NCBI RefSeq assembly: GCF_032062135.1
Contig: NC_092859.1
Location: forward strand, 153,346,150-153,410,149
Reading direction: 5' to 3'
Origin: Pyxicephalus adspersus
Lineage: Eukaryota; Chordata; Amphibia; Anura; Pyxicephalidae
DNA: 64,000 nucleotides
The stretch's first letter is position 1, and every line of letters begins with the position of its first letter. The notes under the pieces are model-generated. The model was not told the DNA's origin, made no database searches, and saw only the letters and a list, made by a program, of their open reading frames with translations. The position numbers were made by a program, and so were the translations under genes. Of this stretch, positions 11,660-23,924 are shown piece by piece.

Positions 11660-11990
11660 GCCTTATTCTTCCTTCAGGTGACTTAGCCTGTTGTAAAGGG
11701 GAAAAGACACACTCACTGTGCATGTGTGAGCTCGGCATCTACTTCCACTCAGTGTAGGAAAATGTAGGAAAAGGAGCAGCCAAGAGCCTCCCCGGATGTG
11801 TGAAGTAGGTATCCGGGGCGGCCATGCGCTCCCATTCAGCTGTGGCAATCAAGACAAAATGGGGAGGGGGCTTCACCCTTTTTTTGCCCAAGGGTGTTGC
11901 AGTTAAAAGAATATTATTTTTACTTTATATAAAAGGGTTGTCTACTCTTTTATGTAAAGTAGAACATTTTAGTTTAGGTCCACTTTAAAA
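11660..11990. mobile_element. family B MITE fragment
   Basis: GAGCAGCCAAGAG, a (G/T)GAAGTAGGTATCC-type block and CTCCCATTCA, then AGGGTGTTGCAGTTAAAA and ATTTTTACTTTA, are shared in the same order with 24880-25085. A further end block, GTCCACTTTAAA (about 11979-11990), resembles the CTTTAAAG terminus seen in other family B copies. No coding capacity. Confidence 0.6.
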
Positions 11991-12034
11991 CACTTTGGTA
12001 CAGTGAAGTGACAGCCATGCTTCACAATATTAAT

Positions 12035-12830
12035 ATTATTGGTAATGCATAATTTGTATAGCACCAACATATTATGTAGAGCTGTACAATAAACAGGGGT
12101 TTCAAATGACAAACAAACAATGAAACAAGAGGGGAGAACCTTGCTCAGAAAAGTTTATAATCAGAGTGTAGTGGGGCTGGCATGTGTGGGAACACCATGC
12201 CATCACTTTTTTTCGGGAATGGGTAAACGTACCCACTCTTATTTTGCTATATCAGCGGTCACCAAAAAATCATATGGTCAGGAGATGGATCCCGCTTGGG
12301 GGGGCACACTGGCCAGAGACACGGACCATGTCTTCCGTATTGGAATTGCAGGCTCAGGGAGGTGGGCGAGTTGTCTCTCTGAACACTAACTGCCCACTCT
12401 GGTCCGAGCCTGCAATGGGAGAGTGGGCGGCTTCTGGTATCATGACATCACTTTGGGGGAATGTGCACATGTGCAGTCTGGAGTCTGTAAATTGCTATTA
12501 CAATGCCCCCTCTTTTTTTACGACTACACCCCTGCTTACAATCTAGAAGGTGGGGGAAGTAGCACACAATAGGAGGGGAGATGATAAAATGATGGGTGAG
12601 TAGTGAGAATTTTAGGATGGTAGGTGAGCTTGGATTGGTTTTAGAAGCTCTTTTAAGAGTCCAGAAAATAGGAGCAAGCCAAATAGGAGATGATCAGGTG
12701 AATTGTCACCCTAGGACAGTGTGTTTCTGGCTAGATCCCCAGGTAAAGATAAAGGAAAAAGCCATGTGCTTGGCTTCAGAAACTGTTAATCCTCCCTATC
12801 ACTCATCTCCAGGGCTTTTTCTGTGAAATG
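12035..12830 (-). repeat. L2/CR1-type LINE 3' end, minus strand, split by a hAT-type insertion
   Basis: The tail region (12035-12161: TATAGCACCAACATATTATG, then a GAGCTGTACA block) and the 3'-UTR continuation (12535-12830: TTACAATCTAGAAGG, then AGGTGAG and CAAGCCAAATAGGA blocks) match the longer LINE copy at 20630-21470. The two parts are interrupted at 12162-12534. Only the untranslated region is present; the reverse-transcriptase portion is lost. Confidence 0.75.
12162..12534. mobile_element. hAT-type non-autonomous element nested in LINE (373 bp)
   Basis: The ends read CAGAGTGTAGTGG and, from the other side, CAGGGGTGTAGTCG. They are flanked by TTTATAAT (12154-12161) and CTTACAAT (12535-12542), a 6-of-8 match as expected for an aged 8-bp hAT target duplication within the LINE word CTTACAATC. 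The inner part at 12290-12450 is the reverse complement of 25600-25800 in the family C element, with shared blocks CGCTTGGGGGG, ACGGACCATGTCT and GCAGGCTCAGGG. Confidence 0.68.
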
Positions 12831-13365
12831 TAACTTCAGATGTTTCCTGCTTGTAAAAAATGCAAAAAAATAAAATATTTCTTAATCAACATTTTCCTGA
12901 GTCTTGCTTATGCAATATTTAATGCACTAAATGCTCTCATGCAGCAACTTTGAAAACAAATAAAAGCATTTATTGAATAATTAGATTGAATAAGATATGG
13001 AATACACCAGGGGTGTAAAACAAGGTGACTGGCACCTTGTTTTACAAATGAAAGGAAAGCATTCACTTTGACTTGTATAATAATGATGGTTCGTCTGCAT
13101 TGGTTTAAAGGAAGAGGAGGGATGCATAAATGTGGTGGAAAGTGTAAACTTCAAAGTAAGTAATATTTGCATACTTCAAAATCAACATTTCTCAGTACCA
13201 AACTGATAATGCAAGCCACACATTTCTAATCAATTGCTTGTATTTAAAAAGCAAAAGGATTAAATGTCCCTTTCAACTAAAGCCAAGGTCAGCACAAGTT
13301 CAGAGTTTTCTCTTTTCGGTTGTTAACAGATGGGGTTCTTTATCAGGTGTCTATTGCAGCCTTCC
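12831..13365. other. intergenic, nothing recognised
   Basis: AT-rich sequence without recognisable coding or repeat motifs. Confidence 0.5.
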
Positions 13366-13577
13366 TAGGGGAAGCCTTGAAATCACTTTCAGGTCTTCAG
13401 GGAACCTCCACAGCCTGCAGTTTATTAGTTTGGTGGTCATTAGTAAGAATGTCTCCCTTACAGATAGCCAAAAAGACCAAGTGATCTGAGAGCCACTAAT
13501 AGCTCATTGCTCAAGGAACCCCTAGCAACCTCAGGAGGAACCTTAGGGTTCAATGGAACCCTGGATGGGAAGCACTG
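13366..13577 (-). mobile_element. family A hAT-type MITE, minus orientation
   Basis: It shares GTTTATTAGTTTGGTGGTCA, AAGAATGTC and TTACAGATAGCCAAAAAGA blocks with 39890-40166 and ends GGGAAGCACTG at 13577, the inverse of a family A terminus. The left end is eroded. Confidence 0.7.
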
Positions 13578-13635
13578 CTCTATCAGCAGTTGGGTATTTT
13601 ACTTGACTAGGCAATGGTGCCTTGAAGTTAGTATG

Positions 13636-13688
<53 letters not shown>

Positions 13689-13690
13689 TA
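13636..13690. repeat. (TA)n microsatellite
   Basis: A nearly pure TA dinucleotide run of about 45 bp with AT-rich edges. Confidence 0.95.
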
Positions 13691-15930
13691 TTGCTTATTA
13701 AACTAGGAAAGCAAAACATGAACATTCCAACACAATCACAACCACTGAATAAGATATATGAGCCCAATGGCACTGCACAGCTTCTATAACCTTCCAATCA
13801 AACTGGACATTGCCACTCTTATTTCCCATTCAGCATATTCAAGTAAGCACAGTAACTCGCTCTGACCTGGGGAATGTTTACAGTCTTAGTCTTAGTCATG
13901 TTCACTATGATTTCACCACATAAGAAAAAACAGAAATACAGATATAAATTAAAATTTGACATGGCCTTTGGTCTTCCACACTGTACACTAAAAGGTTTGG
14001 CTGGACATAATCTTTAAGTCATTGAACACACAGATCAGAGTGAAGCCATGAACTAAAAAAAAATAAATTTTAGTGGTGGTAAATAACCAAGCAAAAATGA
14101 TTTAAAATGACTCATAATATACAACTCAAACAAAAGACTTATTAGATGGGAAAAAATAAATACATTTAAATGTTTCTCCTTTTAAAAAATGTTTTGAAAT
14201 AACACACCATGAATGTATTTATTCACATTTATTTCAATGGTATTCTTTTGATTACTATTTTGAAAGGTAGCAGTAATAGCCACATTTTGTGCCTAGGTTG
14301 GAACTTTAGTCAAAACATTTTACTTTATTCACAGGTAAATATTACTACCTTGGTTTATATTCATATTGTAAAAAAAGGTTAACAGACTGGACTTTTTAGG
14401 CGTTAAGGTTCAGAAATAAATCCATATTCATAAAAAAGCAGTTTTCATTTATTGATTATTCCATGCAATAATAAACAGTCCATAAAAAACGATCTCAATT
14501 AGTATTCAACGCGTTTTGTTTGAGATCTAAAATATTGATAAAAACAATATCAATATTACATATTTTTAATTCTACAGTTAAAATATATTAAATATATTTA
14601 TTTCAATAACACTGATCCCAGACAAGTAAATTACTCCTGTACTCCTGTGTGTAGTCCTTTACAACAGTTTTAACCAACAGTTTCACTTTATTTTTACATA
14701 AAACAGATATCAACAGCTTATCAATATTTTACCACAACTTACCCGAACCTCATTTAACCACATGACTTTTTTGGCTGCTGTTCCCAGAGGACCTCCAAAC
14801 CCCCCAATCTCAAGTCACCTAGGGCGGCAGTAGCTTGATATTTTTGGCTCCCGGCTGCCACAACCTTGGCTCCGGTGTCAATATCAGCCACTCACAAACC
14901 ACCAGAATTGCTTATCTATCACCCCTTTTAAAACTCCATACCACGGGCTGCCCACACTCCACAGCACCCAAACCATTGCCTTCCAGAAACCCAGGCACCA
15001 ACCCTAACCAACCTTATACCCCTCCCCTCGCCCTGGCCTTCTTCACATCTCCTTGACCCCTCTCACCATCTCTTTCTTACACAATCACCTCATTAACCCT
15101 ACTCCTTCTCAGAATCTTCTTTAACCCTCACTTTCTTAGGGGGCTCTGTCATGCAGGCCCTGTGCCTATACGCTTTTCTTCTTTTTGGCTCCAGGCCTAT
15201 GTTTAAAATCAAAACCAGGGATGAAGATATGTGGCTAAGCATTGCTGAATTCTGCAGACACTAATTGCTTGGCTGTTATGGAGATCCATTAGCATCACTG
15301 ACTCAAAACTGCTTTCATTTGCATTTGGCTGCATAGTTATTGCAATGACTCAAAAAAGCAGGGCACTGGATCCCGGCCAACCAAAGAGTATTTTTAGAAG
15401 GAGGTAAAAATAGAAGCTGTAAGTTTCTTTTAGTAAAGGTCTGCTTCAGTAGCAGTCTATGCATTGTGGAAGTATTTTTTGGGTTTAGATGACATCATTC
15501 TAGTGGGTTCCTGTAATATTATAATATTCATAAAACAAGATGTCATCACAACACTCAAACTATGAAGCATTGCATATGGTACAATCAGTCTATATTTTGT
15601 TGGGGAAGGAATAAAAAAAACAAGTTTAGTTTATCTCTTGAATTGTATATATGTAGGTTGAAAATTATAAGTACATTAAAAAGAAAAAAAAAAAGCAAAT
15701 GGTGATCTATAAAACAAAAGTTTTTTCTAGTGCCAATATGGAAATATATATCAAGAAATAGGAACTGTTACAGCTACAGTACAAGTAGTTCCCCATCATC
15801 CTATTTACCTCACCCTACTATTGAATCCACCTATCAGTGATCCAGTGATATATTACATAGCGAACTTCAGAGCTGCGTTTAGCAATCTTTCTCCTCCTGG
15901 ACCCTGCATATGCCATTTAATCCTATAGAG
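13691..15930. other. intergenic, nothing recognised
   Basis: AT-rich to about 14740, then a C-rich stretch (14760-15140) with no identifiable gene. No repeat family was assigned. Confidence 0.45.
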
Positions 15931-16209
15931 CAGTGCTTTCAACCAGGGTTCCTCCAGAAGCTGCTAGGGGTTCCTTAAACATTGACCAGTTTATAACTCT
16001 CAGGTCAGTTTAAAAGATTCCAAGGATCCTTTTGAATATCTGTAAGGGCGGAACCTTCTCGATGGCCAGCAATGTAAGAGACATTCTTTCCACCGACCAA
16101 CACACTAATGTACTCTGAGCTGTGGCTATAGTAATTATAGGAGGGGTTCCCTGAGGCCCTAGATTGTATTTCAAGGGTTCCATATGTTAAAAAAAAATAA
16201 GAAGCACTG
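15931..16209 (+). mobile_element. family A hAT-type MITE, best copy
   Basis: The termini are CAGTGCTTTC (15931) and, inverted, CAGTGCTTC (16209). The flanking octamers CTATAGAG (15923-15930) and CTTTAGAG (16210-16217) match at 7 of 8 positions, as expected for a hAT 8-bp target duplication. It is 279 bp long with no reading frame. This copy anchors the family assignment of the others. Confidence 0.82.
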
Positions 16210-16493
16210 CTTTAGAGTTATTAGGTCCATAAAAATAAAAAAAGAGTTCTGAAGGCATGTCCCAACCAGTAAGATGTTGAGTGGCTCTGTAATATGGATC
16301 ATGGACAAATGGGTCTATACCTGGGGAAAGTTGTGGGCTACCAGCTAAGTGTAACTGCTTTAAAATAAAACTCCAATCAAAACTTGTTACCCCAAGGTCA
16401 CATAGGGAGATGGGAACATGTCATGCCCAAATAAGCTTTAGGGGAACAACCCCTACCTGTAAGTTCTGCTCAAGCATGATACCCAATAAACAA

Positions 16494-16709
16494 TGGGCCT
16501 GATTTAATAAAGCTCCACAAGATATAATATCATAGATGAACCTGGGTGATCCAGCAAATCTGGAATGGATTTCATAGAAAGAATTTGCTATTAGTTGAAA
16601 AATGCTTTAAATCCTAGACCAGATACATTTCAGGTTTGCTGGATTGCCCACAACTGCCCATTATAGTCTATCTTCTCAAATCTTGGAGAGCTTTATTAAA
16701 TCAAGGCCA
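16494..16709. mobile_element. palindromic MITE, family D
   Basis: The left end GGGCCTGATTTAATAAAGCT is repeated inverted at the right end (AGCTTTATTAAATCAAGGCC). The inner arms also pair: CCTGGGTGATCCAGCAAATC on the left and the inverse block CAGGTTTGCTGGATTGCCCA on the right. The whole 216 bp forms a long imperfect hairpin. Related copies lie at 48030-48191 and 51990-52095. Confidence 0.8.
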
Positions 16710-18705
16710 ATGTATATAACACTGTTGTGCATGGGTACAGATCCAAATACGCCAAAGGCACACTAATGAGCTGAAAACAAGTTCCAGATAGCAGGCACTC
16801 AGAAGTCCCATGTTAAACCTCTCCGGTGGAGCATATGGGAAGCACGGACGGGCGCTACAGAACCTTAATTTACAGAGCCCTGGACTATGGCTGGGACTTT
16901 TTTCCTTCCATGCTATTCTTATTATAGCAAAGGTGAAAGCAGGCAATGATATGGTCAATGGTAATTTTCTTCTGTTGAAGACCTAGATAGCTGTGATGAA
17001 ATATATCACTCTATAGCTTCTATAACACATTGTTTTGATAATCTACAATAACATTCTCCTGATCCATTTACGTATTTGTGGATACATACCAATATTGCCA
17101 AATGTTTTTTATATATGGCTCATACAAAAGTCCTCTCTGTTATATTCTGCCTGGGTAGTCACCGTACCTTCTGAATAATTCATCCTGTTCCTGAATTTTA
17201 AAGGGGAGCTGTCACTTCCCTAAATTTCAAAGAATCCTAATCTCTCAGCTCAAGGGCGTGCAGTCACAATGTCCTATTACAAGTGAAGGCTCCGAGTTCT
17301 CACCTGTTACAATTTTGTAAAGTACTGTGTCAGTGGCAAGCTCTGCCAAAATCCTTGCTGATAAGTGATCCCGCTGTCTCGTTAACCCTAACCTCACAGG
17401 GCTTGCCACACTTGATGCCTGAGGCAGAGTGTAAAGGCTTAACAATTATTTCCTAAGGCATGTGGTGTAATGGTTTCATGCTTGCCTGCTGCCATTTATG
17501 ATGAGTACCTTTCTGTTCACCTATAATATTGATTGCATTGTGTATTTTGGTCACAGCTATTGATATTAAAATGGACTATGACAACTTTTTTTTAAAAACC
17601 ATGATAAAAAATATATACTATATATCAGATATGCAGATTTAAACCTCCTTGTTGCAATTAGGGACACCATATGCAAAAAACAACCATCCAAGAGCCAAAA
17701 TCCTCTGCGAAGGCTGGCTAATACATGATTGGTCAGTCATACAAACCCTAAGCCTTTTACCACTGATGATGTCAAAAAGTTTGCGAAAATTGAGAATTTT
17801 TTTAAAATTTACTTAATATGGTTACATGCATGGAGAAGTTGAAGTCTTTATTTACTTTTTTCTAAAGCCAAAGCTATTTATCTAGTTTTGGATATGGTAT
17901 TCTCATCTCATTGGGGAGATCTCACAGTTTATTTCTGTTCCAAAGATTAGGACCCAATAGGACGTGTGGGGTAATCTTGTCAACATAGGTGAAATCCATT
18001 CTGGGGATCCATTACATGATCAAGTCTGCTGCCAACTTTGAACCCAACTGACCAATGTGATTCATTTTCTAACACGTGTACATGATTCTTTAATGATTAT
18101 GAGCTATGATGTTCCTTTTACTAAAATGTACTTCTATTGCAGCGGTGGACAAAGCTGGCTTATAAAATGATTTGTTACATGACCAATATATTAGAATATA
18201 TGAGTATTAGGAATTGAAACTTGTGTACATAATAAATTGATCTGTACATGGTGGATATGCTCCTATTGGCTTGTGTACCAGCCACATCCCAATAGACATG
18301 TAGAGATGCAATAGACATCTAACCTTGTACATCGGGTGATTTGCATTTCCTCATCTACTAAAACAATAAAGTAAAATGTATAAAATACACAGAATTAATC
18401 CAAGGTAGGTGGACTAGACTGTGGTTAAAACACAATGCAGTGCTTTTTTGCAACTAGTATGTAATATATGCTTGAACATGTTTCAATTGGTTATCATGCC
18501 AATGTCAATGTTTAACATGTCCCACTATTTTCATGGACACCGTTGCTATGGGTTGGTTGGAAATGAAACCACTGGACAAGAAGCAAACTGCCTTGTATTG
18601 AGATTGTTGACATTGAGATGTGTTGAGGCTGCCTTGGATTGAGGTATGTTGGCCAACGTTGCTCAATACACCCCAAAGTTGTGAACAAGCCCATAGATTC
18701 AACTT
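16710..18705. other. intergenic, nothing recognised
   Basis: No coding motif or clear repeat. Short chance frames only. Confidence 0.45.
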
Positions 18706-19275
18706 CTTTAAAGCAGAACTAAGCTCACCTTTCCTCCCACCATCGCTAGTGCCAACATCTTCACCTGGTCCACCTCTGGGATGGGGTCTTTGGCCATATT
18801 ACATAAGTACTTAGTTACAGTCAGTTAGGTTTAAAAAAAGACATCAAGTTCAACCACTAGGGAAATAAACATATCCCAGATAAAAACCCTATGGAAATTG
18901 TTAATCCAAAGGAAGGAAAAAAAAAACCCAAGTACAATTTGCTCCAACAGTAAAAAAAAACCTTCCTGATCCCGCAATCGGATGTTCCCTGGATTAACAG
19001 TCTCTGTTATCTTTACTTTAAAACTTTAATCCCCAGCTATACTCCGTCCTTCTAGAAGCCATCCAGCTTTAACCTAAAGCCATCAATAGTAGTTGCTGAA
19101 ACTCTTGATTGGCCAGGTTGAAATGATGTGACTCCCTTTCCTCCTTATGGGATTTCATTCATTCCTGAGCATCCAGGGATCATACACATGTGCAGCTCAG
19201 TGTACATTCAACAGTAATGTGGGTGGTAGACTGCTTGCAATTTTTAGTTTTTTAGGTTTAGTTTTGCTTTAAATC
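18706..19275. mobile_element. family B MITE carrying a second inserted retroposon-like repeat
   Basis: The left end CTTTAAAGCAGAACTAAGC (18706) is mirrored at the right end by TTTAGTTTTGCTTTAAA (to about 19273). Inside, about 18797-19100 holds a different repeat: a TACATAAGTACTTAGTTAC start, ATCAAGTTCAACC, TTGCTCCAACAG, CCTTCCTGATCCCGCAATCG and CCCTGGATTAACA blocks. I recognise these as a common frog-type interspersed repeat but cannot name its family. Confidence 0.6.
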
Positions 19276-19994
19276 CCAACTCCAGTTTTTCAAGTTCATA
19301 TAGGTTAATAAATAGTTACATTTTTGTCAGCTTTCTGCTTGTGTTTATCCTTCATATCTCTTATGTGACCCTTAAAAGATATATGAGTGATTGCCACCAG
19401 GACAAGAGGCCACACACATCAATAAAAACTGAAATTCTAACTGTAACTAAAAATTCTTTTATTGCTGTCTATCTCCTGACAAAAAATATGGATGAATATA
19501 CCCAACAGGGACAAATATACACCAATAAAAGCGGACAAACACTGCTCTCTTCCTAGAGTTGAGCTTTAATGTTGCGTTCACCACATTTTCTTGCTCCGAT
19601 AATGTCTTCATTTCTCTTTAAGCATGAGTGCCATCATTTCAGAGAGTCATAAAAAAAATTTTGATTGAGGAAAGTGAAGGAATCTGGGTAATGGATCCAA
19701 AGTCCCCTGATGCATTGGCCCATCTTCCAATGATAATGGCTTGAAGAAATGATAGGTTTAAGGCCAAACATTGTGTTGGGCGTGCGAGGGGCCTCGTTTA
19801 GCGTTCGGTTCACAGCTTACATTATGTAATCCTACAATTAAAACATGATTATCCTTAAAAGCAATCAAGCTCAGCTGCTTAGTAACCAATTCTTCCATGA
19901 ATACTTTCATATAATATTGCAGATAAAGCAAGAGGCAGCCAGGTCTTGGTTTTCATTCATGGCTTTTTGTTCTTCTTACATTCAGTTTTGCTTG
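19276..19994. other. intergenic, nothing recognised
   Basis: No feature could be supported here. Confidence 0.45.
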
Positions 19995-20530
19995 ACTTTA
20001 AAGCAGACCTATCTCCGCATTTTTTAATTTACATAAAAGACTGAATAAGCATTTTATACAAAGCAAAAAATATGTTTGCTTTTGTTTCCCTAAATACTTT
20101 AAAAAAAGAAGAGCAGACCTCCACTTCTGCTATTACTGCCGCAGCAGTAAAGACTGAATGGGCAACCCACAGTAAGGGATACCTACGTCACATATCCCAG
20201 AAGGCTTTGGGCTGCTCCTTTTGCTTTGGTAAATGTTAAAAAAAAGTGCCAATCCCACACATGCTTGTGGGAAACTTTTTTTTTTTTTTTACATATACAG
20301 GAAGAAACGTCACCTGATCTCGTACCTGTGCAGTGCGAGATTGGATAATGTAAGAAGAAGGCAGAAGATGAAGGTGTTGACGCCCCGTGGTTCCTCCGCA
20401 CTGGGACGAAGAAAGAATCTAGGATGGTGGGGGACAGAATGGAAGTCAATTGAGCAGGGGTTCCGGGCTCTGCGGAAGTAAAGGTAAGTGTGTTTTTTTT
20501 ATTCTAATGAACGTTCCATTTTAAGTGATT
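19995..20530. mobile_element. family B MITE
   Basis: The left end GACTTTAAAGCAGACCTAT and the right end AACGTTCCATTTTAAGTG form a weak inverted pair. The interior shares TGCCGCAGCAGTAAAGACTGA with 21962-21985 and has GTCACCTGATCTCG and TACGTCAC words resembling 24770-24790. Confidence 0.6.
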
Positions 20531-20629
20531 GAGTCCTCTCCAGAGAATTTGTTACATTGGACGCTTTAGTTATTTTTGAATATTGATTTCTGGTGATCCT
20601 ATTTTAAACCCTTGCAGTATTGTTATTTT

Positions 20630-21470
20630 TAAACATTATTTATTAAATAGGGTTTGCAAAAGAAAGATACAAACAGAGAGAGGAGAGGACCCTGCTCAGA
20701 AGAGCTTACAATCTAAGAGGTAGAGGAAGTATTGCACAATCAGAGAGGGGATATGGAGTGGTGGGTAAGTAGAGACAGAAGAAGACGGGTAGGTGAGTTT
20801 GAAAAGATGGGTTGTAGGACCCCTTTTAAATGAGCGGAACGTAGGAACAAGCCAAATAGGACGAGGAAGACCGTTCCCAAGCTCTAAAAAAGTCTTGGAG
20901 CTGTGCGTGTGATGAGGATATGAGTAAGGAAGTCATTAGTAGGTCATTGGAGGAGCGGAGAGAGCGGCTGGGGTGGGTTTCCATCAGGTCAGAGGGGTAA
21001 GTGGGACAGGAACTGTGGAGGGATTTGAAGGCAAAGCACAGGAGCTTCAATCTGATTCTAAGGTGAAATGGAAGCCAATGAAGAGACCCACAAAGAGATG
21101 CAGTGGGAGAGGAGCGGTGGGAAGGATGGATGAGTCTGGCTGCAGCATTCATATTGGATTGTAGAGGAGAGAGTTGGGTTAGTGGAATACCCGAGAGGAG
21201 GAGGTTACAGTAGTCCAGACAGGAGATGATAAGAGCGTGTACAAGAGTTTTGTGGTCTCTTGGGACAGGTAGGGGCAAATTTTTAGAAATGTTTGGCAGG
21301 TGAAAGTGACAGGACCTGGAAATGTTCTGAATGTGGAGGTGATGGAGAGGGCAAATATAAACCCGCTCCTGTGCATGTATGCAGAGCTCACTAAATGAGA
21401 ACATATTAGGAGACATGAGGTTGAAGTGTAGTTAATGGATTCAAAAGCAGCTGCCATAAATGAATAGGAA
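20630..21470 (-). pseudogene. L2/CR1-type LINE, reverse-transcriptase C-terminus plus 3' UTR
   Basis: On the minus strand an open frame (21416 down to 20826) encodes the C-terminal end of a non-LTR retrotransposon ORF2. Motifs in order are HALIISCLDYCNLLLSGIP, NAAARLI, SLHWLPF, RIRLKLLCFAFKSLH, PSRSLRSSND and a final FFRAWERSSS block. This pattern is typical of the L2/CR1 group, in the thumb and C-terminal region after the polymerase active site. The frame ends at 20826, followed by the 3' untranslated tail to about 20630. The polymerase YXDD region and the endonuclease are absent, so this is a 5'-truncated, immobile copy, which is normal for LINE insertions. It is the key copy for recognising the untranslated fragments elsewhere in the window. 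Confidence 0.85.
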
Positions 21471-21581
21471 ATGGAAGCTGAAATTGAAGAATTCTGAGAT
21501 AATAAAATGTATTAGGATCGTTTTGTCATTACTTTTCATAACTAATGTAAAACAGGGATGGACTTATCAGATAAAGAGGCA

Positions 21582-21961
21582 NNNNNNNNNNNNNNNNNNN
21601 NNNNNNNNNNNNNNNNNNNNNNNNNNNNNNNNNNNNNNNNNNNNNNNNNNNNNNNNNNNNNNNNNNNNNNNNNNNNNNNNNNNNNNNNNNNNNNNNNNNN
21701 NNNNNNNNNNNNNNNNNNNNNNNNNNNNNNNNNNNNNNNNNNNNNNNNNNNNNNNNNNNNNNNNNNNNNNNNNNNNNNNNNNNNNNNNNNNNNNNNNNNN
21801 NNNNNNNNNNNNNNNNNNNNNNNNNNNNNNNNNNNNNNNNNNNNNNNNNNNNNNNNNNNNNNNNNNNNNNNNNNNNNNNNNNNNNNNNNNNNNNNNNNNN
21901 NNNNNNNNNNNNNNNNNNNNNNNNNNNNNNNNNNNNNNNNNNNNNNNNNNNNNNNNNNNNN
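21582..21961. other. assembly gap (N run)
   Basis: A run of 380 N. The reading frames through it on both strands are artefacts. Confidence 0.99.
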
Positions 21962-22030
21962 CTGCCACGGCAGTAAAGACTGAGTAGGAAGCCCAGAGCC
22001 TCTTGGTATACAGAGCCACCTTGTCCATAG
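21962..22030. mobile_element. family B MITE remnant at gap edge
   Basis: CTGCCACGGCAGTAAAGACTG matches the interior of the family B copy at 20138-20156. The element probably extends into the gap. Confidence 0.5.
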
Positions 22031-22821
22031 TAAAATCTTGCCTCAAATTGGTCCGTTTTGCATAAAAGGTTTGGAACTGCTGTGCTAGCAGCATGTGCCC
22101 AGGAGCTACTTCATCTTGGCATGTTCAGGTCAGTTTACAAAAAACAAAGTATCCTTATAATTTGAACCCAGCCCTGGACCCACAGCAATAGACATATGAG
22201 GCAGCACCACTAACCACAGCACCAGAGGTGAGCAATGTACAAAATAAGGATGAAGATTCTCGTCAATTAGGAAACAATTTTTTAGGTAGGAGGAGTGGAT
22301 ATTCCTGCATGCAGCCAACCCAAGGTAACTGTTAGAATGTTCTCAACTTACTAACAATACTAGTCATGTTTAAGAACTGTAGTCATTAAGTATTAATGCC
22401 TTAATGTGGTAGTAATGCATCTTCAGAGATTATGCATGTATGAGAGGGCCCTAATCAATTGGTCTTCATAATTTTGTTTAAGTCTGGAAAGGAACAAGAG
22501 CATATGAGACCATTACAGCTTCTTATATGGTAATCAATTATTAAACTGACGACAGGACAGCTAGACAGAGATGAAACAAGGCAAAAAAGTTATGAATGAT
22601 AGCTTTCTGGTGTAGTATTTCCTAATTTGGGCATGAATCTAAGGAAGAATATTATTTTGTTTAATAATGTATTGGAATATGTAATATTATTTGATCAAAA
22701 AGACTGATGTAAGAGTTACATTTTAACAATAACATTGGGCTCAGCACACAAGCCTTATTCCCAGTTATATGGGAGGGCAGAGGGGTAAGTTGTTACAAAA
22801 TACTGATATAACAGACTGCCC
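22031..22821. other. intergenic, nothing recognised
   Basis: No coding or repeat motif was seen. Confidence 0.45.
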
Positions 22822-23165
22822 CATAGACTCAGGGCTCTTGGTGGCTCAATAGTTAGCACTCTGGCCTTTGTAGCGCTGGGTTTGAATCTCAGCCAGGACT
22901 CTACTTGCATGGAGATTGCAGGGTCTCCTTGTGTTTCCTCTGGGTACACCAGTTTCTTCCCACATTCCAAAAACATGCAGTTAGATTAATTGGCTTCCCC
23001 CCAATAAATTGACTGGTTTAAAGAATAAAATACATTACCATACATAAAGATATTACCATATGACTATAGCAGGGACTTAAGATAGTGAGCCCCTTTGAGG
23101 GACAACTGGTGACATGACTATTGACTCTGTACAGAGCTGAGTAATGTCAGTGCTTTATAAATAAT
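22822..23165 (+). repeat. tRNA-derived SINE with L2-like tail, plus strand
   Basis: A head with A-box-like TGGCTCAATAG and B-box-like GGTTTGAATCTC (about 22841-22894) is followed by the body blocks CATTCCAAAAACATGCAG and TTAATTGGCTTCCCCCC, then a GAGCCCCTTTGAGGGACAA block and an eroded tail near 23130-23165 (CTGTACAGAGCTGAGTAATG). Full-length but diverged. Confidence 0.82.
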
Positions 23166-23924
23166 GTGTGTGTTTTTTTTTAAATATACATAAAACATGT
23201 ATTGTATAAACTCAAATTTAAACCTAGGGCACACGATGCGTCCGTCACTGCTAATAACCAGAACAGTATTTAATGGAAGTGACAGTATAAATAACATGAA
23301 TAAATACATCCATGGTTTGTTATTTTAAAAACATTTATTTAAAAGGGGAAAAAAAATCGCATGAGATTAGTCTATATATCTTTCTTCCTCCTTGCTCTTA
23401 ATTTTTTTGTCTGCAATATTTTTAGCCACCAGTAGATGGCAATGTGTGCTCATGTATAGTGTGTAACAAACTTATGTCTCCAAATTCGCCAAGAGTTTGT
23501 TACAGTTTACAAAAAGGCAACAGCACAATCTAGTGGGGTGACTCGGCATAATGCAGGTGATTGTGATAATGTCCCAGGAGGTTAAAACGAGGGCTTACAG
23601 TGTACAGGGTCTAGGTAATTTAAAAAATTTAAAAAAAAATTAAATTTTAATTAAAAAAAAATTTACACCATGCAGTGGGACAAGAAGGATGTGTAAGGCT
23701 ACTTTAAAGGTGCTGACTTGTTATCACCCTAATAAAGTTTATTGAACAGTCTGTACAGCACAGCTCAGGGGCCAAACTACAATTACCCCTAGATTGGCAT
23801 GACAACCAGGCAACTGCCATTCTCAGATGCTCCTTTGGCAAATGCACCTCTTTGGTTCTTTACAGGTTTGGTGAACATTCTATAACATTCCCTGTCCCAT
23901 TAGATGCTAATTAATGCATGAGAA
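23166..23924. other. intergenic, nothing recognised
   Basis: Contains an A/T-only stretch at about 23618-23665 and no other assignable feature. Confidence 0.5.

Noticed and set aside
20973..21164. Plus-strand frame within the LINE
   Set aside because: It is the antisense of the reverse-transcriptase C-terminus on the minus strand.
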